A stretch of 64,000 nt of DNA, from positions 50,001,553 through 50,065,552 of the forward strand of contig CM055065.1 of assembly GCA_029204045.2 (NCBI GenBank). The letters are read 5' to 3'. Made by a program: the position numbers and the translations under genes. This document shows, piece after piece, positions 56,728 to 64,000 of this stretch (the stretch's first letter is position 1; each line of letters begins with the position of its first letter). The notes under the pieces are model-generated. The model was not told the origin of the DNA. It worked only from the letters and a program-made list of their open reading frames with translations, and ran no database searches. This DNA comes from Tillandsia leiboldiana (lineage: Eukaryota; Streptophyta; Magnoliopsida; Poales; Bromeliaceae).

Positions 56728-57297
56728 TCACTCCACCGACGCCGTGATCCCGAGCGCGATCGACGCGAGCTTCCCGTAGTCCCGATCCTCGGCCAACAGC
56801 GACGACAGCCCCTTCGCCCCCTCCAGCACCTTCTCGCAACTCTCCGCCGCCTTGAGCGAAGAGGTGAGCAGTTTCGTGGCCTTCTCGTAAAGCCTGGCAT
56901 TCAGGTTATCAAGCGCATTTCGGAGGCTTTCGATGGCGTCGGAGTACACCTCCTGGCAGGAGCTGAGCCTCTCCTTTGTGGAGGGTGTCGACTCCACGTC
57001 GATCAGGTCGTCGATCTTCGATTCGGTGCTCGTCGCGTGGTCGATGGCAAGCTTGACCGCCACGGCCGCGAGGCCGTGGAGGTCTGCAGACTGGCTGCGG
57101 GGGTCGGAACCGAGCGCGGAGAGGCAGAACTGGAGGGAGACTGCCGAGTGTTTGTCTGCAGCAGACTTACAGGCTTCCTCGACGCTGGCGGGGGTAGCGC
57201 AGGTCTGACGGAAGGTCAGAGTGGCGCGGCGGAGGGGGAGAGAGAGGAGAAGGAGGAGGAGAGAGAGAGGGAGGTAGAGAGAGAGAAGAGGCTTCAT
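56728..57297 (-). CDS. Pectin methylesterase / invertase inhibitor domain protein
   Basis: A single minus-strand exon of 189 codons plus stop. A strong signal peptide covers about residues 1-25 (PLLSLYLPLSLLLLLLSLPL). The domain has the four family cysteines expected to form two disulfides: QTCATPASVEEACKSA (first pair), QFCLSAL, LSSCQEVYSDAIESL and ESCEKVLEGA. Helical spacing and total length fit PMEI-type four-helix bundles. Such proteins act in the cell wall or vacuole by binding pectin methylesterase or acid invertase; which target applies cannot be told from sequence. A TATA box stands 61 bases upstream of the ATG. Confidence 0.93.
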   Translation of the reverse strand: MKPLLSLYLPLSLLLLLLSLPLRRATLTFRQTCATPASVEEACKSAADKHSAVSLQFCLSALGSDPRSQSADLHGLAAVAVKLAIDHATSTESKIDDLIDVESTPSTKERLSSCQEVYSDAIESLRNALDNLNARLYEKATKLLTSSLKAAESCEKVLEGAKGLSSLLAEDRDYGKLASIALGITASVE

Positions 57298-57683
57298 TTT
57301 TTGATTGAGTAGGAAGAGATAGAGTGCGTAGGAGAGAAGTGTGTGCTTGTTGGTGTATATTTATATATTGAGTAGGGTGGAGGGGACTTGTTCCATTTGA
57401 ATGGTTCTTGAACTCGGCGAGAGAGTCGCCGAGTTTAACGATGTGGCTACGTCCACTCGTTAGCTACAAATTAGGGAGCGTAGAAAACACAACTGATAGA
57501 ATGGGCCGGGGAAAGTGCAAGGCCCAACACGGCCCATGAAAATGATAGGCCCTGTTTTCAGAAATTCCTACAGCTGAGGGGCTTCGACGCATTTTTCCCT
57601 CACCCCCATCCCCCTACTAAACCCTCTCTCTTTTTTTTGTTTCGGTTTTTTTTTTTTTTGTAACAGAGGATAAGAAGTCGGCG
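57298..57683. promoter_or_regulatory. Divergent promoter region, PMEI and TGD4
   Basis: The PMEI and TGD4 genes are transcribed outward from this 386-bp interval. A minus-strand TATATAAATA (57358-57367) is a clear PMEI TATA box. No TATA is evident for TGD4, which fits a housekeeping gene; a T run (57630-57660) lies in its leader. Confidence 0.65.
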
Positions 57684-60648
57684 ATGGGGAGCGTTCGCAC
57701 GGCGATGGACGCCGACTTCTACGACCTGGGCATCTCGTCGCCGCAAACCCTAGAGGGGTCGGCGCGGTTCGTCCCGGGCGAACCGGCTCCGACCGGCCTG
57801 GCCCGGTCGAGCCGGACCGTGCGGGCGCAGCAGCTCTCCTTCCTCCGCAACGCCTTCCCCCTCGGCGTCGTCCCCTCCCTCGCCCCCTCCTCCTCCCACA
57901 ACGAGCTCGGATCCCTCGCCCTCCACTCCCTCTTGCTCGCCCCCTCCGGCTCCAATTGGTAAGGGCTTGCGCTTTGTAGCGGGGGAGATTGGGAAATTTG
58001 GTGCCCATTTGGGGTTTTTCGGTGGTGTTTTCGGATTTGATGCGTTTTCGAAGGGTTTGTGAGATCGAATTTGGTGGGATGCAGGTTTAACCACGAGATT
58101 TTGCATATACTCGGGGATTTGGGGATTTGGATTGTTGGGATTTAGGGGGTTTTGGTTTGTGATTTTGCTCAAATTTTGGATTTTGAATCTATGGCCTTTA
58201 AATTTTGAGCAAAATTGATTTAAAAAATCACAAGATTTTCAAAATGTTCAGAGTTTTACTAATGAGATTGTGGGGATTTTTGGGATATTAGGGTTTATAG
58301 GTTTTGGTTCTCTTGTTGTTTGCTTAAATGAGTGTGTGAGAGAGTGAATTTTTTGTAGCTTTTTTTATTTTTTTTTGGAATTCTCATTATATATTTTGAT
58401 TAATGGTGCAGTTGAAATTAATTAAGTGGTTGGTGTGACAAGCAATGTAATTCATGATATAAGTATGAGAAAATTTAAAATTGTTCATCTATTTCCTTTT
58501 TGAAACATGAACTAATGTATGTATCTGCATTACTAATAAGAAGCCAAATTTAATTCATAACTTTGAATTATGAGCCTTTGATTGGATTAATGAATGCTTT
58601 GATAATTGTTTCTTAAACTGCTTTTAGGTGGACTGCATTAGTAGGGCAATTTCGGCCGAGAAAATTGATATCTAGTATCAAGAAAGAAGTGACGGTAGGC
58701 GATGAGCTCGAACTACCGTCGTTCAAAGATGTCGCGAAGCACTTCCTGGATAAGTCGCTCTATGCGGTCGGTTTGTTCTCGCAACTCGCTCTCACGCCCG
58801 ACACGTCCTTGCTATTTAATGTCGAAAAGCACGGTGAGAAGAAGAGGAGGCGATCGAAAGTAATGCTCCTTCACAAGGTAAACCATGCCCCCTATCGTAG
58901 CGGAAACTAGCCCGTGTTTTTCTTTGCAATTAACTTTACTTTTGCGACATATATTACTTTCATGTGTAAAATTACTAAATATGTGTGACATGCTTTTTCC
59001 GAAGGATATTTGTCGTACCTGTTGCGATCATCATCATATTTTACTTGTTTATGCGCAGCTTCCTAATCATGATGTCACAGTAGAAGCAGTAGCGCCGGAG
59101 CTTTTCCTGGACAGTAAAGGGTCTTATTGGGAAGTTCCGACGTCATTTTCACTAAACGTATCATCTCTGATATCTGATTCCGGATTCAGATATCGCTTGG
59201 GCTTACAAAAGAATGACGGGCGACCTGAAGCTCTCAATTCGCAGTCTCACGACGCACCCTTATCTCTACTGCCCGGAATTTGTGCTAAAGCCGCCTTTTC
59301 CGTTGAGAGGAGCAGAGACATTTGGCGAGAAAAAGAGAAAAAGAAGGTTAGAGGGAGAATGATGGAGAAGGAACCTTCTTGGATGTCTTCGTATGACGTA
59401 CGGCTTAGCGAACCTCATGCGGCAATATCAGGAATTGTCGGTACGAACGCATCCTTTGACATTCCTTACTAAAAAAATTTGCTGCTTCGCCAACTTGACG
59501 GTGTATCAAGGAATTTTTTAAGAACATGTTACTCGGCAATTATTTTGTTTGATAAGTTGGGGACCAAACACGAAATCACCTAACAAACTGTTTCAAATTC
59601 AATGATGTTGTGCTCATTCATGCTTATTCTTTATTCGCTTTTTCCTAATTAGCCATCTTACTATTATACACATACTATCAGGTGGCACATTTACGGCATG
59701 GTTCGGCGGAAATGGCAACTCAGATCTTAGTTTGCCGATCCAATCGGGAGACCTTGAATCCGATCGACGTATCATTACCAGTACTAAAAAGAGAAACCCA
59801 TTTAGTTCTGATTTGTTCGGTTCTTTATGCTACACAATTCAGCGCGGAAAATTCAAGAATGATTTCAATGACCTCACACGAATTGATGCTCGCTTGGACA
59901 TTTCTTCAGCTTCGGCATTCGTCAAGGGTGCCGGTCATCTAATATCTGATATTACCAAGGGCCGAGTAGTACGAGAAGCGAATCCGCTTGCTTCCCCAAG
60001 GCTTAATGTTGTTCTTCAGCAACAGGTATACTTTCATCTCGTATTTTCCGAACAGACGTTTGTCGAACTATGACAATTTGATAAGACGCACACGATGAAC
60101 ATGACTCGAATGAAATTATACCGAATAAGATTTTAATACTACCACTGAAAAAGATTTCTTAGGTATATTTGGTTTAGGGCCTTGTTTGGACGCTGGAACA
60201 AGTGTTACGATGACAAATTGTATACTGTAGAAGTTATTTTTGAAAAATGTTGTGTTCTTCATAATGCGCGGTTCAACGATTATGAAAATTACGAGCGCAC
60301 TTTAAGAGGCATTTATGATATATATTTGATACAAAGACAAGGGCATCTACGATGTTTTCGAAATCACAGAAACCTGGAGTGTGAGGTGTTCCTTGAATTG
60401 TGTGATTTATGATGAAATTTGTATAAATGAGTTCTCCGTTTCGGCAGGTGGTGGGGCCTATCGTCTTTCGGGTGGATTCGAGGATTGCAGCAACTTCCCC
60501 TTCGGGGAGACATGTTCCGTTCGTCGTCGAAGATGTAATCTGCGGCTTGAGCTACTCTTTTAGGGTGCTGCAATCTGGGAAGATCTTAGCTTGGTTTTCG
60601 CCCAAGAGGAAAGAGGTGATGATCGAGCTCCGGTTCTTCGAGTTCTAA
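57684..60648 (+). CDS. TGD4: TGD4, chloroplast outer-envelope lipid transfer protein
   Basis: Five exons: 57684-57958, 58628-58877, 59059-59440, 59682-60025 and 60448-60648. Phases agree throughout; about 483 residues. Conserved blocks include DADFYDLGISSPQTLEGSAR, PTGLARSSRTVRAQQLSF, DKSLYAVGLFSQLALTPDT, YDVRLSEPHAAISGIVGGTF, IDARLDISSASAFVKGAG, VLQQQVVGPIVFRVDS and the C terminus MIELRFFEF. All match plant TGD4. The protein is a beta-barrel-like, phosphatidate-binding component that moves ER-made lipid to the chloroplast with the TGD1/2/3 transporter. There is no N-terminal transit peptide, as expected for an outer-envelope protein. A Lys/Arg-rich insert (REKEKKKVRGR) interrupts the middle and may be lineage-specific. 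Confidence 0.94.
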
Positions 60649-61362
60649 GCTGCGCATTTTTGTTTTCGTTGTCGCCGTTTTTATCTTGTTCTAGTTTCTT
60701 GCTGATTTTCTATTGAGGAAACTGCAGGCTTAAAGATGCCTAGTGCCTGAGATATATCTCAATGTTTACTTGGTATTGTCACCAGTTTGGTTCTTTCACT
60801 TTGAAGGAGTGTTTGTGGCCCAAATGAAATTAAAAAATTAGATAAGTTTCTTTTTTTTTTAAAAAAAAAAAAGCAAATTTTAAAAACATGGGTATTTGAA
60901 AATTTGGTATTTTAGTTTTAAAAAGTTGTAACATTAATATTTTCCTAATCTAACAAAATATTCTATTTCTTAGCAGTTTATTTTATCCATCTCAAAAAAA
61001 CTGAGCCCTTTTCAAATGTACCAAAGCAAGAACCTCTCTTAAGTCATCAAAAACTGAGAACAAATGCATAATAATAAGAGAAAATATCAAGAACAAAAAA
61101 AAAAAAAAAAAAAAAAAGCTCCATAACATATTCCAATTTTTCGTGGTTTTTAAAGATGTTTCTCCTTGTATACAAACTTGTTATATTTTCCAACGCGAAT
61201 ATCAATCAGTCTACTACACTGATCTCACATCACTTGTGAATAAATATTTTCGACATTAGAATACACCAAAAATGCCAAAATCTCTTCAATGTCCTTTGCA
61301 GGACGAAATACCCGCGAAAAGAAGAAAAAAAAAAAAAAAACCACCAAATTATGTCCTGCAAG
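60649..61362. other. Intergenic region, TGD4 to stomatin-like gene (converging)
   Basis: Both 3' untranslated ends lie here. There are A runs at 61097-61117 and 61326-61340, and no other feature. Confidence 0.75.
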
Positions 61363-62734
61363 CTAGCTATTGCCACCTTTCGACGGACTCTGAAGAGAGA
61401 ATCCGCTTTCGATCGAATGAGGACTTGGAGCAGGCGCAGTAATCGGTTCGAAGGAAGAAATTCCAGCCCCGCTCAGTTCTTCTTCGAGGCCATCGCTTTT
61501 CCTCTCATCTGCACCTTCCCTTGGACGAGTTCGAGTTCCGCCTGCTGAATATAAAATATTAAAACACCATAATGTAGCAGCTTAAACTTTTTGAGAAAAT
61601 TACTTGCTTAGGGCTTGTTTGGATTCGGTATAGAACCAGGAATAAGAAGGATATTCTTCTTATTCTTCCAAACGTATCAGGAATCAATCGGTATAGTTTG
61701 TTCCAGTACAACTAGAATAAATGAGAATTACTATTCTCACTCTTCCCAACCACCCTCTTACTTTTTCTTTAAATATCCTTCCACGTCTACCGAGGCACCA
61801 TCTCTCATCTCATTATTACATAATAAAATTTGTGGGCAAAAAGATAATTTACCCCAATTAAAACTTTTTATTCCTCTTATCAAACACAAAATCTCTTATC
61901 ACTCGAACCATCCCAAACACGTTTTTACACTAGTTCCGTACTTTATACTTATTCCTGGAATAGCAAGTTCTGTCTTATCCGTTACCAAACGGGCCCTTAG
62001 AGATCACCTTGGGAGGGTGCGCCATTAGAGTTGTGGAAACCGAGTTGCTTGTATATGGTCAGGGCTTGAGCTATCATGGAGGAAGGGTTCCCGGCGGCGC
62101 TTGGGAGCAACATTGTAGTTCCCTGCATAAGATAGACGAATGCGGAGATCAGCGGCGCGCTATGCTCGAGCTTCGGTTAATGATTACTTGAAAATTTGGC
62201 GTTCGCTCACCTCCTTAGCGATGGAACCAAATGCTTTTATGTATTGCTCGGCAATTCTTAGACTCGCTGCCTAGCGACAGGAAAGAAAACACATGAACTT
62301 TAAAAACACAAAAACAAAGCCAATACAAAAAGGAAAGGAAATAGATAGAAGGCGAAGCAAATAGATCTAGGGTAAATGCGGGTTATGTATAGTGGCTAAA
62401 ACATAGTTGTATACGATTTTTCCTGACCTGAATATCAACGTGGATAATAAATGTGTGGATGGTGTTTAAACATAGCGGAATAAAACCACGTAATGGAGAT
62501 ATATAGGGAAAATATGCGTATTAGTGAACTATGTAATCTTATCATTCGATACTTTAGTGTGCGTAGCATTATGTCCATACACACTTTTGGCGAACCAAAA
62601 TGAATTGCAGGAACAGCATGAGCCGGGGAAGAGAAACCAAACCTCAGCACCTCCCTCGGCTTTCATGGACTCGGATAACAATCTAAGCCCGTCGGCAGTT
62701 GCTCGTGATCTAGCAAGAATAGCTTCAGCTTCAC
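61363..62734 (-). CDS. Stomatin-like (SPFH/Band 7) mitochondrial protein, 3' part
   Basis: Four minus-strand exons: 62734-62643, 62270-62211, 62122-62008 and 61541-61363, with agreeing phases. They give EAEAILARSRATADGLRLLS, AASLRIAEQYIKAFGSIAKE, GTTMLLPSAAGNPSSMIAQA followed by LTIYKQLGF, and a Ser/Pro-rich tail ending QSPSKGGNS. These match the C-terminal coiled-coil and post-SPFH region of plant stomatin-like proteins SLP1 and SLP2. Those proteins scaffold inner-membrane respiratory supercomplexes. The SPFH domain itself must lie further 5', beyond 62735; I found no matching exon up to 64000. Most of the last intron is a PIF/Harbinger-type MITE. Confidence 0.88.
61611..61996 (-). mobile_element. 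PIF/Harbinger (Tourist-type) MITE, copy 2 (stomatin-like gene, last intron)
   Basis: A 386-bp element is flanked by TTA (61608-61610 and 61997-61999). It starts GGGCTTGTTTGGATTCGG and ends GTTACCAAACGGGCCC, and is related to 26474-26874 in reverse orientation. It fills most of a 466-bp intron (61542-62007). Its far end is 11 bases from the last base of the upstream exon. Confidence 0.85.
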
Positions 62735-64000
62735 CTGGTGTATTTATATCATAGATGAGTGCGAGTCAAGAAAGCTGCAACCTTAAATTAAATAGAAAGC
62801 TGTAGCCTTAAATTGGACAGAAGAACCAGACAGCTTCGAACAAATGAAAAATAATAATCAGGTAAGGATGAGTCCATCAATAAAAAATAAAAATATATTT
62901 TTCAGTTTTGCATGTGCTAGAGCAAAAAAGTGAACTTGCATATGGAACTCCAAAGAGAAAAACGAAAAAAAGCAACATCTAGAAGAACAAAATATGTAAG
63001 CTTTTCAGGATGGGCGAGGTATCCAATTTGTTGGTTAATTACAAATGTCCGTGATGTAATATAGATATGCATAGCTGGAACTGTTCACCTGCAGTGCCGT
63101 TGAATGGAGCTAGCAGATGATTTCAAATGCATAAATGATTTGAAATTGAAGACTGAATATATGCCCGTCCATGCCGAAAATGTATTTAATGGGAGGTCAA
63201 ATTGTCACAAAAAATTGCTCATAATATCAAAAATGCTAACAGCAATTGTATCTTAGTTTTATCTACAATATTCTGTTGTCTGGAATTGAAATCATTTTCA
63301 CTCGTGAGAAAAACTCTAGGTTTCAACTGTGCAGACTACCAGAAACCATGTTCTTTCCTTTTCGGTCGGGGTCGGGCCTTCGGCCTAAGCGAGTCTTGTT
63401 TAGAAACAGCGAAGCTAAACGCATTGATTTTGAAAAATATGAGTTTATCTGCCTAAGGAACTCTTGTCCTAGTCGTGATGCACTATCTAGATTCGGGGAG
63501 TTTGGATGGGGAAAAGGAATCGTTTTCGCCAACTCTAGATAGAGGACTCAATTGTTCCACATTGTTCTCAACTGTTTGAGAGCTTGAGAATTAACACATT
63601 CTATTTCAACTGATTAGTAACAACACATTAGGTAGGGGGCCAAAGATGAAAGATATAAAAGAAATTGAACAGGGAAAACAAGCCAACAACAAAAAGTTCT
63701 CATACTTTCTATCTGCTCGAGAGGCAAAAGCCAATAGGCAGTCTGGGGCTTTTGATTTTGCTCGAAGGCCAAATAAGCTTCGAAGTCTTAAAGGCAAAAA
63801 GGGCTGCTTAGATGCTTCTGATTGTAGCTGTAGTGGGAACAATAGAGGAGATTTTAATGAAAAAAGAGGTTGGGGCTTGCTCAAGCAGTTTTACTCATAT
63901 GGCACCTCGGCAGAAGCTCCAACCAGACCATAACCGAGCCTCGAGAAAAATTTCAGTTCAGAACCCAATAATTAATGACACCGAAAGGTCATCTTAGCAT
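62735..64000. other. Right edge: presumed intron of the stomatin-like gene
   Basis: No exon of the stomatin-like gene was found. From about 63300 the DNA has more balanced base composition and longer open frames than the AT-rich introns nearby, for example plus-strand frames at 63246-63542 and 63646-63933. I do not recognise the peptides. An organelle-derived insertion is one possible explanation. Confidence 0.4.

Overview
This window is nuclear DNA from a flowering plant. Genes are split by GT-AG introns, many carry GC-rich first exons beside very AT-rich introns and spacers, and there are many miniature transposons and (TA)n tracts. The GC-rich gene starts and the character of the repeats suggest a monocot, probably not a grass; the species cannot be fixed from sequence alone. 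Most exon chains below were joined by hand from splice sites, reading phase and family resemblance. They are inferences, but the phases agree across nearly every junction.

Layout. (1) 716-3422, minus: 5' part of a GRIK-type kinase that activates SnRK1, running off the left edge, with a hAT-type MITE in intron 1. (2) About 4.0-12.4 kb: AT-rich spacer, two MULE-type MITEs and a long non-coding stretch resembling a Gypsy LTR. (3) 12570-18568, plus: rhomboid-like protein 19 (TMEM115 family), 8 exons. (4) 18.6-23.0 kb: (TA)n-linked repeats and a MULE-type MITE carrying a large degenerate telomere-like tract. (5) 23072-24451, plus: Root-cap-domain secreted protein that appears broken by a stop and a frameshift. 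(6) 24888-31950, plus: GPI-inositol-deacylase-like alpha/beta hydrolase, 7 exons, with eight transposon-derived blocks in its introns. (7) 33799-36373, minus: small SWIB-domain protein with a 43-bp minisatellite in its only intron. (8) 38.1-38.6 kb, minus: two unrecognised exon-like segments. (9) 40238-40555, minus: At2g23090-like small zinc-finger protein. (10) 42016-47142, minus: WDR44-like WD40 protein, 7 exons. (11) 48285-51241, plus: secretory-pathway cyclophilin, 7 exons. (12) 52589-55894, plus: plant protein of unknown function with a complete TRIM retroelement in its intron. (13) 56728-57297, minus: pectin methylesterase/invertase inhibitor domain protein. (14) 57684-60648, plus: TGD4 chloroplast lipid-transfer protein. 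(15) 61363-62734, minus: 3' part of a mitochondrial stomatin-like protein running off the right edge.

The genes are unrelated housekeeping and cell-wall functions and form no pathway or cluster. The interesting content is in the mobile DNA. A five-copy MULE-type MITE family has 9-bp target duplications in every copy, and two members have gained telomere-like TTTAGGG tracts. A TRIM element has a 63-bp interior that is little more than a primer-binding site, a tRNA B-box-like motif and a purine tract, and it has two solo LTR relatives nearby. There are also PIF/Harbinger-type MITEs, one of which makes up most of an intron and ends beside a splice donor. I found no CRISPR array, rRNA gene or complete tRNA gene, and no clearly new protein system.
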